Origin: UBA3839 sp902776985
Lineage (GTDB): Bacteria; Bacteroidota; Bacteroidia; Bacteroidales; Bacteroidaceae
Direction: 5' to 3'
Assembly: GCA_902776985.1 (NCBI GenBank)
Contig: CACYSD010000011.1
Location: 1-64,000 of the forward strand
Length of the DNA stretch: 64,000 nt
Part shown: one piece after another, positions 26,349 to 36,458 of the stretch
How positions within the stretch are numbered: the stretch's first letter is position 1
Layout of the letters: each line of letters begins with the position of its first letter
Translations under genes and position numbers: made by a program
Notes under the pieces: model-generated
Database searches by the model: none
What the model saw: only the letters and a program-made list of their open reading frames with translations
Told to the model about the DNA's origin: nothing

Positions 26349-27614
26349 TTATTTAATGTGGATTTTTTGTGCCGTGTCTCCGTTGTATCTGATGCATAGA
26401 CCAGTAGGGGAAGTTATCTTACGTCCGCTAAGGTCGAAGTAGATTGTCGTGCCGGACATTGCATCGGTGTTGGTCTTGTCGATACTGCTGCTGCCGTCCA
26501 GAAACTCCTTGAGAACTGTGAGTGACTGAAGGGCGCGGTGAGAGGAGTTGTTCCACATACCACGATTCACCCAATATGTAGTTACCGCGTTGTTGGGACC
26601 ATTGCCGTTTTCCTCAGGGAACCACCAATAGAGGGCGTTGACATTGCTGTGCTTCTTCAGCTCTTCGATGAGGTCGTGGGCAAATGCAGCCTGACCGGCA
26701 GCAGTATATGGCCAGATAGAAGAAAAATCATTATCCACAGTTCCTGGAGAGGTGTAGTAGTATGCTGTTTCGACAATCTGAACGGTCTTGTCAGGAAAAT
26801 CAGTTGCAAGCATGTCAAGACTTCCTGAAAGTACCTCGAGTGACTTGTGCCAGAAAGGATAATAAGACAACCCGATAATGTCGTAATCTACGTTTGCCAT
26901 ACGTGAGCAGAACTGTTTTAGTGTAGATGTGTCTCCTGAGCGTTCGGAGTGAAGGACTATCTTGGCGTTCGGACAGACTTCACGACAGGCTTTGGTTGCC
27001 TGAGCTAACAGATTGGTGAAGCGTGTCCAGTAGGATTGTGGAGAATTGGAGTAACAGCGGTTGAGATTGGATGAACGGTCAACTGTGGCGCTCCACAACA
27101 TCCCGTAAGATATTTCGTTGCCGGTCTGGATGAAATCAGGAGTCGCACCTTCGTCCACCAGTCTCTGCAGGCATTCTTTGGTGTATTCGTAGACTTTTGT
27201 GCGTAGCTGGGCTTCGGTGAGTGATGCCCAAGCTGCAGGAATCCATTGATTGGAAGGGTCTGCCCACGTGTCACTGTAGTGAAAGTCAAGCAGCAGGGCA
27301 TACCCTTCTGCCTTGATGCGTTTGCAGAGCCGTACCACATAGTCCAAATCCTGACAAACCTGATTGTCGGTGTATCCCTCAGGGTTTTTCTTCTGAGGAT
27401 TGACGAAGAGTCTTACACGCAGGGTATTCCATCCTACGCTTTCGCTCTTCAGATACTGAAGCATGTCGTTGATTTTTGAGCCAGTCTTGGTGTAGTAGCT
27501 TACCTGGTTGTCTTCGTAGCTCTGCAGCAGCGAGATGTCACCGCCTACATACTTTTGCTGTGCTTTAGCATTGATAGACGCTAAGGCAAATAGAAGGAAA
27601 ATCAGTCTCTTCAT
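26349..27614 (-). CDS. Secreted endo-beta-1,4-galactanase (GH53)
   Basis: A 421-residue exported glycosidase (signal peptide ending N-A-K-A-Q) of family GH53, which cuts beta-1,4-galactan side chains of pectin. Family features are V-G-G-D-I-S-L-L near the N-terminus and W-N-T-L-R-V-R-L-F-V. The core L-L-D-F-H-Y-S-D-T-W-A-D-P is also present. The acid/base is Glu167 in Q-T-G-N-E-I-S-Y-G and the nucleophile Glu282 in I-V-E-T-A-Y-Y-Y. A short C-terminal tail (Y-F-D-L-S-G-R-K-I) resembles those of its neighbours. It is divergent from the GH5 gene and leads into the frameshifted binding protein. Confidence 0.93.
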   Translation of the reverse strand: MKRLIFLLFALASINAKAQQKYVGGDISLLQSYEDNQVSYYTKTGSKINDMLQYLKSESVGWNTLRVRLFVNPQKKNPEGYTDNQVCQDLDYVVRLCKRIKAEGYALLLDFHYSDTWADPSNQWIPAAWASLTEAQLRTKVYEYTKECLQRLVDEGATPDFIQTGNEISYGMLWSATVDRSSNLNRCYSNSPQSYWTRFTNLLAQATKACREVCPNAKIVLHSERSGDTSTLKQFCSRMANVDYDIIGLSYYPFWHKSLEVLSGSLDMLATDFPDKTVQIVETAYYYTSPGTVDNDFSSIWPYTAAGQAAFAHDLIEELKKHSNVNALYWWFPEENGNGPNNAVTTYWVNRGMWNNSSHRALQSLTVLKEFLDGSSSIDKTNTDAMSGTTIYFDLSGRKITSPTGLCIRYNGDTAQKIHIK

Positions 27615-27639
27615 ATAGTTGGGTTGATAAATTACCCTG

Positions 27640-27647
27640 CAAAAATA
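27640..27647 (-). promoter_or_regulatory. -7 element for the GH53 gene
   Basis: On the minus strand TATTTTTG fits TAnnTTTG and lies 25 bases before the GH53 start. No TTTG box is visible at the expected spacing, so activation by a regulator is possible. Confidence 0.45.
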
Positions 27648-27735
27648 CGCATTATTTATTATATAGGGAAATATATTGGTTTCATAATTGAAAAATCATG
27701 TTACAATCTTAACAAAACGTATATATTATTATAGA

Positions 27736-27743
27736 TAATTTTG
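27736..27743 (+). promoter_or_regulatory. -7 element for the GH5 / double-esterase operon
   Basis: TAATTTTG followed by CAGCGGAGAAAAATT lies 71 bases before the GH5 start. Nearly the same sequence (TAATTTTGCAGCG then AAAAATT) precedes the large secreted protein at 36483, which suggests shared control. No TTTG box is seen upstream here. Confidence 0.5.
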
Positions 27744-27814
27744 CAGCGGAGAAAAATTGTGAGATCCAGTATAACACTAAATTAGTAGAATAACACTTAA
27801 AAAATAACACTTAT

Positions 27815-29695
27815 ATGAAAATGAAAAAACTACTCTTTGCTTGCCTCTGCATGATGGCTTCTATGTCTGCCTCGGCACAGGTGAAGGCGTATGATTTGCA
27901 ACCTCTGCACGTTGACGGTAACCATTTGAAAGACCCATACGGCAACAAGGTTGTACTGCATGGTGTGATGGACACTCCAAGCCCGTATTTCAACAGCTAC
28001 CGCTGGGGAGGAAGTGCTACAGATAACAATATCGCAGCATGTGTGAATTACTTCAACAAACTTTTTACTGCAATCACAGACCATGAAAGCGGTGCTTATT
28101 GCAATATCTTCCGTCTGCACCTCGATCCATGCTGGACAAATGGTGATAATAATTCGTGGCCTGTAGATGCAAGAGAAGTTCAGTATAACGACAAAGGTGA
28201 AGTGGATCAGGGTGAGTGTAACTTCAGCCGTTATACAGGCTCTCGCCTCACTAAATACATGCGTACCCTTTACTGGAGAATTGCCAATCAAGGTCTGAAG
28301 CATGGACTTTACATCATTATGCGTCCACCAGGAGTATGCCCTCACAACATCTACGTTGGCGGCAGCTATCAGAAGTATCTGCTTGATGTTTGGGATCGTG
28401 TTACAAAGAACGACTCTGTGAAGAAATACTACGGACAGGTAGGTATAGAATTGGCTAACGAACCGATCAATGTCTACATGAACGACGGAAGCAGTTCCGA
28501 CAAGGCTCTCCACGATTTCTTCCAGCCTATCGTTGACAAGATTCGTGAGAATGGTTTCAAGGGAGTTGTATGGATTCCTGGAACAGGTTATCAGTCCAAC
28601 TATCGCAGCTATGCCAAGTATCCTATTACAGGCGACCAGATTGGTTACGCAGTACATAACTATGCCGGCTGGTACAACAACAGCGACAGTCACTGCGTTC
28701 CTTCTGAGGCAATTGCTGAATTTGTTGCGTCTGTTCCTGTCTTGAGAACCAACCCGATTGTTATTACTGAGGTTGACTGGAGTCCAAAGAACTCTGACAA
28801 TATCAAGAACTACAACGAAATGGGCCAGCCTGTATATGGTAACTTCGGTACATGGGCAACAGCATCCACTTCGAAGTGGGGTAAGGCTTACAAGGCAATC
28901 CTTGACGAATTCGGTAATATCTCCATGACCTTGACAGGTACTGGTGACTTCATTGATATTGACCAGTACATCAATAATCACAAGGTGGTTCCTGCATTTA
29001 AGGATAAGATGGAAGCACAGGGATTGGATCCATACGAAGCTTGTGGTGTAGCTTGTTTCCGCTGGTACGAGGCTTATTATCAGGTGGACTATCCAAGCGA
29101 CCATCGTTATCAGCCTTATCAGGAAATACCTGAGAATCCGTTCGAACTGTCTGCTTCTTGGTTCAAACCTAAAATCTTGCTTGAAGGATCAGCTAAGTTC
29201 GCTGCGACTACAAACACTCTGACCCTGAAGCAGGGGGGGTGCTCTGGTTGGCGTTTCGAGGAAGAGGAAGGTATAGATATCTCTGCCTATAAGTATCTTG
29301 TAATCAATCTTTCAAAAAATGCAGTAAAGAATACATTCTTCCGCATCTACGACTCTTCCAACTATACAGCAGACTGCTACAAACTCGATATGGGTGGAGC
29401 CAAGGCATTCAAGATTGAACTCCAGAATATCACCAATGCAGCAGGTGAACCGATTGACCTTACTCACATCCGCCTTGCAGGTTTCAATTCAGCAGGTGCA
29501 GACCAGACTCTTTACGTTAAGGAAGTATTCCTCTCCAACGATGGCGTTAATCCGGCAACAGCTATCGAAAACGTTACCACTGACGGCATTGTCAGCCATA
29601 AGGGTAAGGCTTATGACTTGAGCGGACGCTATGTGGCTAATCCTACACGTGGACTTTACATCATAGACGGAAAGAAAGTTTTGATTGTAAAATAA
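27815..29695 (+). CDS. Secreted GH5 endoglycanase with C-terminal beta-sandwich module
   Basis: A 626-residue exported enzyme (signal peptide ending S-A-S-A-Q). The GH5 catalytic domain spans about 25-430, with the early H-V-D-G-N-H-L-K-D-P-Y-G motif. The acid/base is Glu216 (I-E-L-A-N-E-P) and the nucleophile Glu319 (V-I-T-E-V-D-W). Whether it acts on glucan, mannan or another backbone cannot be told. A beta-sandwich module (about 445-600) ends in V-F-L-S-N-D-G-V-N-P-A-T and is shared with the next gene. The tail A-Y-D-L-S-G-R-Y-V and G-L-Y-I-I-D-G-K-K-V resembles a type IX secretion signal. The double esterase starts 12 bases downstream. Confidence 0.9.
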   Translation: MKMKKLLFACLCMMASMSASAQVKAYDLQPLHVDGNHLKDPYGNKVVLHGVMDTPSPYFNSYRWGGSATDNNIAACVNYFNKLFTAITDHESGAYCNIFRLHLDPCWTNGDNNSWPVDAREVQYNDKGEVDQGECNFSRYTGSRLTKYMRTLYWRIANQGLKHGLYIIMRPPGVCPHNIYVGGSYQKYLLDVWDRVTKNDSVKKYYGQVGIELANEPINVYMNDGSSSDKALHDFFQPIVDKIRENGFKGVVWIPGTGYQSNYRSYAKYPITGDQIGYAVHNYAGWYNNSDSHCVPSEAIAEFVASVPVLRTNPIVITEVDWSPKNSDNIKNYNEMGQPVYGNFGTWATASTSKWGKAYKAILDEFGNISMTLTGTGDFIDIDQYINNHKVVPAFKDKMEAQGLDPYEACGVACFRWYEAYYQVDYPSDHRYQPYQEIPENPFELSASWFKPKILLEGSAKFAATTNTLTLKQGGCSGWRFEEEEGIDISAYKYLVINLSKNAVKNTFFRIYDSSNYTADCYKLDMGGAKAFKIELQNITNAAGEPIDLTHIRLAGFNSAGADQTLYVKEVFLSNDGVNPATAIENVTTDGIVSHKGKAYDLSGRYVANPTRGLYIIDGKKVLIVK

Positions 29696-29707
29696 CATGC
29701 TTGAAAA

Positions 29708-32116
29708 ATGAAACGCATACTTTTTTCTCTCATTGTCTTAATGCTGGGTTTAGGCTCAGCCAATGCATATAAGAAGGAGAGTATTGATATCAATGTAAAC
29801 GGTCAGACCCGTAACATGGTGGTCTTTTCTCCTAATACCACTAAGGACAATATGCCGCTTATGATAGTCACTCATGGCATGAATCAGAGTCCTGAATATC
29901 AGTACGACGCTGATAAATTCTACAACCTTGTCGATACCGCCAAGTTTGTGGTTACATATCTTCGCAGTGACGGCAACACATGGGATACGGGTGGAACAAA
30001 AGATCAGAATTTTGTGCTTCAGACCATTGAAGAAATGGTTTCCCGTTTCAAAATCAACAGAAACAGAGTCTATTGGTCGGGTTTCTCCATGGGATCCATG
30101 CTCATCTACCACTGCATGGCAAATGTGCAGGATAAAATCGCTGCTTTTGCTCCCACCAGCGGTATACAGTTCTCCGAACAGCCGTGGAACGCCTGCAAGA
30201 AACCTGTGAACCTCATCCATTGCCATGCTTACGGTGATGATGTGTTCGGCTACGAGAAATACGGCATTCACGACTATGTACAGAATATGGCGAAGATGAA
30301 CAACTTCACCACTTACATCAAATTGCAGAACTATAATCCTGGCTCTTGGTACAATGGCGATAAGGAAGTATGGAGCAGCGACAAGAACGGCAGTATTGTA
30401 GAGCTTTTCATGTATAACAACGGTGGTCACTGGCCAATGGACGGAAATGCCAAGGAAATCTGGAATTTCTGTAAGCGTTTCAGCCTGCAGACACTCGAGG
30501 AAGAATACAATGAGGTTTATAAAAAAGCACAGAATCTCGTTGTGGAGTGGAAAGATACTCCAGAGATGACTTCCAAGACTATCTATAAGAATATGAAAGC
30601 CGCTCTTGTGACTTATTCTCCAGAGAATGTTACTACTGATACCGCTCGTGAGAAGGCTATTGCCAAGCTCAATGCCTATATCACAGTATTTGAGAAGTCA
30701 GCAGCGGGTGTAACCAAGATTACAGATGGCGGAACTATTGATCAGCCAACTACATTCGATCCTAATTTTCACATTTACCTATGCTTCGGCCAGTCGAACA
30801 TGGAAGGTAATGCTGCAATCGAAGCTGAGGATCGTGTAGGTGTTGATTCTCGTTTCAGAATGATGGCAGCTGTTGACATGCCTGCTGCTAATCGCACAAA
30901 GGGCAAATGGTATGTTGCCTATCCACCGCTTTGCCGCGCCAATACAGGACTTACTCCTGCGGACTATTTCGGACGTGAGATGGTTGCCAACCTTCCTGAC
31001 AGCATTAAGGTGGGCATCATAAATGTTGCAGTAGGCGGATGCACTATAGAGCTTTTTGACGAAGACCAGTGTGCCGAGATTATTGCAAATTCTGTAAACT
31101 GGTTCCAAAGTTATTGCAAGGAATATAACAACAACCCGTATCGCACCCTCATCAGTCTTGCCAAGAAAGCGCAGAAAGTTGGGGTAATCAAGGGTATTCT
31201 TCTGCATCAGGGCTGTTCCAACAATGGTCAGATTGACTGGCCTGTGAAAGTTAAACGTGTTTACAAGCGTATGCTTAACGATCTTGGACTGAATGAAGAG
31301 GAAACTCCACTGCTTATCGGTGAACTTCTTTCCCAGGCGAAGGGTGGTGTTTGCTGGGGACATAACAGTGTGATTGCAAACACACATTATGCAATTCCTA
31401 ACTCTTATGTCATTTCCTCTGCCAACTGTCCTGGTGCAGCCGACGGACTTCACTTCACCGCAGAAGGCTATCGCATGATTGGTCGCCGTTATGCACAGAC
31501 CATGCTTAAACTGCTTGGTAAGACAGCTCAGATAGATTTCGACACTACCGAAGATCCTATTCCTCTTACCGCTGAGGCTTTCAATCCATCGCTCTATCTG
31601 TTGGGAACGTTTAAGAAAGCGATGAATATCGGCACGTTTACAAGCCAGAACGACGGTAACTTCGGTGGCTGGCGCTACAGCAAGGGTTACGATTACTCTC
31701 CATATAAATACCTTGTTGTGCAACTTGCAAGAACTGCAAGCTGTAATCCGAAAGTTAAGTTTTTCGACACAGATGACTATCTCAATCCTCACTGCACAGT
31801 GGATTTAGTCATAGATAATAAGAAGACTTGTGTGATAGATTTGGAGAGTTTGAAAAACTCAAATAACAAGGCTGTGGATTTGTCGCATATCTATATGATG
31901 GGATTCACTACAGACGCTTCAAGCGCATTGTATATCAGCAAAGTGTTCCTGTCAAACGACGGTGTGAATCCTGCCACAGAAATAGAGAGCTTGTTTGAAC
32001 CAACAAACTCTATACTGCTTTCTGATGATAGCTGGTATGACCTTTCAAGCCGTCGCGTCAAGAATCCCTCTCATGGCATATTTATACGTAAAGGTAAGAA
32101 ATACCTTATACCATAA
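29708..32116 (+). CDS. Secreted two-domain esterase (CE1-like plus CE6/SASA-like) with C-terminal module
   Basis: An 802-residue exported protein. The N-terminal alpha/beta hydrolase (about 20-260) has the nucleophile Ser127 in S-G-F-S-M-G-S and resembles CE1/PHB-depolymerase-like esterases. After a helical linker, an SGNH acetylesterase of the SASA/CE6 type (about 350-600) has Ser363 in C-F-G-Q-S-N-M-E-G and Asp579/His582 in D-G-L-H-F. The usual H-Q-G-E-S-N motif reads H-Q-G-C-S-N here. The C-terminal beta-sandwich (about 630-765) and tail match those of the GH5 protein upstream. It probably removes acetyl and other acyl groups from cell-wall polysaccharide so that the glycosidases can act. 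Confidence 0.88.
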   Translation: MKRILFSLIVLMLGLGSANAYKKESIDINVNGQTRNMVVFSPNTTKDNMPLMIVTHGMNQSPEYQYDADKFYNLVDTAKFVVTYLRSDGNTWDTGGTKDQNFVLQTIEEMVSRFKINRNRVYWSGFSMGSMLIYHCMANVQDKIAAFAPTSGIQFSEQPWNACKKPVNLIHCHAYGDDVFGYEKYGIHDYVQNMAKMNNFTTYIKLQNYNPGSWYNGDKEVWSSDKNGSIVELFMYNNGGHWPMDGNAKEIWNFCKRFSLQTLEEEYNEVYKKAQNLVVEWKDTPEMTSKTIYKNMKAALVTYSPENVTTDTAREKAIAKLNAYITVFEKSAAGVTKITDGGTIDQPTTFDPNFHIYLCFGQSNMEGNAAIEAEDRVGVDSRFRMMAAVDMPAANRTKGKWYVAYPPLCRANTGLTPADYFGREMVANLPDSIKVGIINVAVGGCTIELFDEDQCAEIIANSVNWFQSYCKEYNNNPYRTLISLAKKAQKVGVIKGILLHQGCSNNGQIDWPVKVKRVYKRMLNDLGLNEEETPLLIGELLSQAKGGVCWGHNSVIANTHYAIPNSYVISSANCPGAADGLHFTAEGYRMIGRRYAQTMLKLLGKTAQIDFDTTEDPIPLTAEAFNPSLYLLGTFKKAMNIGTFTSQNDGNFGGWRYSKGYDYSPYKYLVVQLARTASCNPKVKFFDTDDYLNPHCTVDLVIDNKKTCVIDLESLKNSNNKAVDLSHIYMMGFTTDASSALYISKVFLSNDGVNPATEIESLFEPTNSILLSDDSWYDLSSRRVKNPSHGIFIRKGKKYLIP

Positions 32117-32175
32117 TTAATCTTTCCGCCTCACTGGTGGTTAGAGAAAAGATTGTTTTAATAGGATAAATCATT

Positions 32176-32212
32176 AAAGTCAGTTTCGGGCAACCGAAAC
32201 TGACTTTTTTTA
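32176..32212. terminator. Bidirectional terminator between the esterase and the hybrid regulator
   Basis: A perfect 14-bp stem (AAAGTCAGTTTCGG and its complement) with a GCAA tetraloop is followed by a T run. It lies between two convergent genes. The leftward regulator ends inside its right flank. Confidence 0.9.
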
Positions 32213-35200
32213 TTCTAGCAATCTCTTGAGTGCCTCCTGATTTTCTTCCTTGGAGTAGAAATCCATGAATTCCTTTGGAGACATGCTAAAGTAGTCGTGG
32301 AAGGAAGTAGTGAAGTATGAGTGACTGGAGAAGCCTACTCGATATGCTACTTCGCTGACATTCACTTTATTGTTGACCAGCAGGGATGCAGCCTGCTTCA
32401 GACGGAATGAGCGTATGAAAATGTTTGGCGATACGCCATAGCGCTCTTTCATCTTGCGGTTAAGGTGAACACGGCTTATGCCGACAATCTCGCTGAGTTG
32501 CTGAACAGAGAACTCGGAGTTGTCAAGATGCTGCTTGATAGTATCCTGAATACGTCCGAAGAGTTTATCGTCGGCACTGGTAATAACAGGAGTTTCAAGT
32601 TCTGTTGTGAATTCAGTTCTGTTACTCTTGCTACGGATCTTTTCCCTGACTTTCAAAACCTGGGTGATGGCAGATTTGAGCAGCTGCATGTTTACAGGCT
32701 TTTCAAGATAGTGGTCAACCTGTATATTGAGACTGTGAAGCTTAAGATTGTCGTCACCCTCACCGGTTAGCATGATTACAGGGATGTTATCGGTCTGTGG
32801 GTTGGATTTAATCTGCTGACAGAGTTCCATTCCGTTTCCGTCAGGCATGCGGTAGTCGGTGATTACCACATCCGGAGCCTGAGCAAGCACTTTCTTCCAT
32901 CCTGTGTTGCCTGAGAATGCAGCAATGACGTTGTATTTCTTACGCAACTGTCCACTGATATAGTCCACGATTTCCTGGTCGTCGTCTACAATGAGGATGG
33001 TAGGTTTTGTTGACTGTGTAGCCTTGGTCGCCGCAGGCTGTGTGCTGTAGTATGGGAACTGCAGGACGAATTCAACTCCGTCTTTGACATTGTGGGCTTC
33101 AATCGAACCGTGGTGAAGTTTAACAAGTTCGTGAACGAGGTTAAGTCCGATTCCTGAGCCTGCAGCTCCGTCGCCTGCACTGCCTTGGTAGAATCGCTCC
33201 CACAAGTGGTTCATGTCTTCCTCGTTGAAGTGTGAACCGGTGTTATGGAACCGCAATTCTATATGGTTGCCTTTTACAGCACTGGCTGCTGTGATGCTTC
33301 CGCCTTGCGGAGTGAATTTGAAAGCATTGCTGAGCAGGTTGGTGATGATTTTCTCGAAGTGTGTCGGGTCGAGCATCATTGGCATCTCCTCAAACTGATG
33401 CTGTATGTTGAACTGGATTTCCTTTACTGTAGCTACTCCTTTGAATTGCTCAAACACTTTATTGGCGTACTCTACATAGTCTGTTTCCTCAAGATGCAGG
33501 TTGAACTGACCGGAGTCAATCTTTCTGATATCTGTGATTTGCTTGACAATATTGAGCAGGCGGTCGCAGTTGCGTTGCATCACAGAATAAAGATTCTGGT
33601 GCTCTTCGTCTGTGTCTTCATCCTGAAGTTGCTTCAGCGGAGATTCAATCATTGTCAGCGGTGAGCGCAGTTCGTGGGCAATACTTGTGAACATCTTCAG
33701 CTTTGCCTCTTTCATACGATCCTGCTCGGCTGACTTGCGCAGTAGTTCACGCTGGCGGCGATGTGCCTGTACTTGTTGCCAGAGAACAAAGATAATGAAT
33801 ACAAGAATGAGGAAGTAAACAGCGAACGCCCAGATACTTGCATACCATGCTGCTGCAACGCTGATTGAAAGGGTGCTCTCGCTGAATTGTTCAGGTGAAT
33901 CCTCTTGATATGCTCTTACACGGAAGGTGTAGTTGCCCGAAGGCAATGAAGAATAGCTTGCGGATGGGGTTGGCACGTTGCGGTTCCATTGTGCATCGTG
34001 TCCTTCCAGTATATAATCATATTGTATACGCGTTGGGTCACCGATTTCAGCCACAGAGAAGTGTATTGAGAAGGAGTTGTTGTCGTGGTTGAGTTCTACC
34101 TTGCTTGCGTATAGGATGCTGGCATCGATGTCCTCAGTGTGGAGTGGGGTAGTGAAGCTTGTGAAATATACTTTCTGAACTTCGTCGTTTCGGTTGCTTA
34201 TCAGTTTTGGCTGGAAGCAGATTATTCCGTTGTCGCCACCGAAGAGAATATAGCCATGGATGGGCTGAAGTGATGAATTGGAATGGAATTCGTCAACTTC
34301 ATAGCCGTTGAATGAAGAGTAGTTGCGAACGTTAAGCGTCTTTTTGTCAACCGATGCTATATTGATACGGGTAGCGAGCCAGTAGTAGTCTTCCGTTGTA
34401 GCGATTGAACGTATTGATACATTTGACAGCCCCTGTGCTGCACCGACGTTCTGTTGCTTGTGAGTTTTCAGGTTGTAGATGGTCAGACCTCTGTCGTGAG
34501 CAATGAGAATGTTGTCGCCGTCCTGGGTAATGGCATCGGCATTACGAATAGGCTCTGAATTATATGTGATTCTGTCGCTTTTCTTGGTTTTCAGGTTGTA
34601 ATAGACAACTTCCTGGCTTGTGCCAATCCACAATGTGCCTTCTGAATCATATAATAATGAGGAAACCCATGGGTTGTAGAAGACGGAGATATCCACTTTG
34701 TTGACTTTGCGTGCATCAATATCTATTTTGAATACTCCATTTCCATTGGTTCCTACGTACAAGTCATTATTAACCTCGTCGTAGTGCATGTCCATGACTT
34801 GCTCATCTTTGAGAGAAAGCAGAAAGTCATTGGTCCATTTGTTGTGGGAAAGATATTGTACACCTCCACCGAATGTACCTACCCAGGGAGTGCCGTTGCG
34901 GTCTATCTTGATGACTTGTACGAGTGGGGAAGCGAGACCGGTTCCTACTTGTCTGGCGGTGGCAAGGTGCATGCCCTGAGTTGTGAATACGCCGCATCCG
35001 TCAGTTCCTACCCAATAGTTCTTGTCTTTGTCTATGGCGATGGAACTGATACTTGTTGCATTCTTGCCGTTGGCAATCGGAGAGATTGCGTGATAATGGA
35101 ATACATCGCTCTGTGGCGGAATTACTACCAGACCCTTCTGCAGGCAGACAGCAATAATGTTGCCCTTGTGGTCTTCCTTCATGTCAGTCACCTTCGCGTA

Positions 35201-36136
35201 AGTCAAGTCTGTGTTTGTTGACTGCTGATGAATCGGCTGAAGTGTTGGTCCTGCTGATGAGTTGCTGAACTCCCATATACCCTGTCCGTCGGTTCCTACA
35301 AGGAAACGGTTGTCTTTTGTTGATATGAGACTGCGTACACACAGATGTTTTGACTCAACAGCCAAGGTGCCGACCTGATTGGTGGCATAGCTGTACTTCA
35401 GCAGTCCGTGGTTGGTTCCTATGAGCAGCCCGTCATTGGTTTGCAGGAGCGATGTTACAGTGCTTGAACTGATTACGTCTGTAGCTGTGTCGCTGTAGCT
35501 GATTTTTTTCTGACGCATGGTCTTCAAATCAACACATACAAGTGGCACCGTGCGGGTGCAGACCCACATATTGCCTTTCTTGTCGAAAAGCGGACGACGG
35601 ACAAATGCGTCACCAATGGCATTGTTAATGCGTCGGGACAGCACTGTGTCCACCTGCTGTGTCTTGTTGCTGATGACAAATGATGTGAATCCGTCGGTGG
35701 TGACCAACGAATGTCCTGCCTTTGGATAGTCAACAATGGTGTTGATGGAATATCCGTTTATACTGTCCTCACGAGCGTTCAGCATTATTCGCTGAAATTC
35801 CATGTTCCGGGCGTTCAGCAGATAAAGTCCCTGTGAAGTGCAGACCCAGTATTTGTCATTGGATATCTCTTTCACTCTATATACATGCTGAAGCCGCTGA
35901 CGTCCCATGTGGTCAACGTCAGGCATATATTCAAAATGATTGCCGTCGAACAGAGCAAGCATGTTGTATCCGGAAACCCAGACAAATCCGCGGGAGTCAA
36001 TATCTACGCTGTGGCAGTAATTGGTGTGAAGTCCGTGTTGAGTGGTGTACAGACGTGCCATCTGTGCGCTAATGTCGGGTACATTGAATACAGTGCACCA
36101 GAGTGCAAGTAAAATTGGGCGCAATTTTATCTTCAT
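32210..36136 (-). CDS. Hybrid two-component system regulator (HTCS)
   Basis: A 1308-residue one-protein signalling system of the Bacteroidetes polysaccharide-use type. A signal peptide precedes about 650 residues of periplasmic two-component-regulator propeller repeats. A Y_Y_Y domain (about 700-770) and one membrane helix (about 775-797) follow. The histidine kinase has His821 in A-H-E-L-R-S-P-L, an N-box S-N-A-F-K-F-T-P and G-I-G-L-N-L. The receiver domain has the phospho-acceptor Asp1094 in I-T-D-Y-R-M-P-D-G, and an AraC-type helix-turn-helix occupies the last 110 residues. It should bind an oligosaccharide and activate nearby enzyme genes; the GH53/GH5/esterase set next door is the obvious target. 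Confidence 0.95.
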   Translation of the reverse strand: MKIKLRPILLALWCTVFNVPDISAQMARLYTTQHGLHTNYCHSVDIDSRGFVWVSGYNMLALFDGNHFEYMPDVDHMGRQRLQHVYRVKEISNDKYWVCTSQGLYLLNARNMEFQRIMLNAREDSINGYSINTIVDYPKAGHSLVTTDGFTSFVISNKTQQVDTVLSRRINNAIGDAFVRRPLFDKKGNMWVCTRTVPLVCVDLKTMRQKKISYSDTATDVISSSTVTSLLQTNDGLLIGTNHGLLKYSYATNQVGTLAVESKHLCVRSLISTKDNRFLVGTDGQGIWEFSNSSAGPTLQPIHQQSTNTDLTYAKVTDMKEDHKGNIIAVCLQKGLVVIPPQSDVFHYHAISPIANGKNATSISSIAIDKDKNYWVGTDGCGVFTTQGMHLATARQVGTGLASPLVQVIKIDRNGTPWVGTFGGGVQYLSHNKWTNDFLLSLKDEQVMDMHYDEVNNDLYVGTNGNGVFKIDIDARKVNKVDISVFYNPWVSSLLYDSEGTLWIGTSQEVVYYNLKTKKSDRITYNSEPIRNADAITQDGDNILIAHDRGLTIYNLKTHKQQNVGAAQGLSNVSIRSIATTEDYYWLATRINIASVDKKTLNVRNYSSFNGYEVDEFHSNSSLQPIHGYILFGGDNGIICFQPKLISNRNDEVQKVYFTSFTTPLHTEDIDASILYASKVELNHDNNSFSIHFSVAEIGDPTRIQYDYILEGHDAQWNRNVPTPSASYSSLPSGNYTFRVRAYQEDSPEQFSESTLSISVAAAWYASIWAFAVYFLILVFIIFVLWQQVQAHRRQRELLRKSAEQDRMKEAKLKMFTSIAHELRSPLTMIESPLKQLQDEDTDEEHQNLYSVMQRNCDRLLNIVKQITDIRKIDSGQFNLHLEETDYVEYANKVFEQFKGVATVKEIQFNIQHQFEEMPMMLDPTHFEKIITNLLSNAFKFTPQGGSITAASAVKGNHIELRFHNTGSHFNEEDMNHLWERFYQGSAGDGAAGSGIGLNLVHELVKLHHGSIEAHNVKDGVEFVLQFPYYSTQPAATKATQSTKPTILIVDDDQEIVDYISGQLRKKYNVIAAFSGNTGWKKVLAQAPDVVITDYRMPDGNGMELCQQIKSNPQTDNIPVIMLTGEGDDNLKLHSLNIQVDHYLEKPVNMQLLKSAITQVLKVREKIRSKSNRTEFTTELETPVITSADDKLFGRIQDTIKQHLDNSEFSVQQLSEIVGISRVHLNRKMKERYGVSPNIFIRSFRLKQAASLLVNNKVNVSEVAYRVGFSSHSYFTTSFHDYFSMSPKEFMDFYSKEENQEALKRLLE

Positions 36137-36458
36137 GATAGGTGTTGTATGTTGATTCTACGTTAAAAGGTCTTAGGTTTTATGTTACATGAGTGCAAAT
36201 TTCGGAAAAAAAATGATACACACGATAGTTTTGGCAAGAAATTTTAGATAAATGTGGACTTCTTGCATAAAAAGCCTTTATGTCTTGAATGTTAAAATGG
36301 AAAGGATTATAGTATATGAGGTTCTGCATCTGCTATTTGCCGATTGTCTTTTAGTTTTTAAATTTGTACCAATTTCTTCACAGTGTGTTACATATAATAA
36401 TTATTATAACTGTTTTGTTTTAAAAAACGAACAAGGTTTTTTGAAGATGATACTACCA

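Noticed and set aside
27830..29104. Long antisense frame (424 codons) over the GH5 gene
   Set aside because: It mirrors a gene with clear GH5 motifs; the antisense translation has no recognisable domain and lacks its own promoter.
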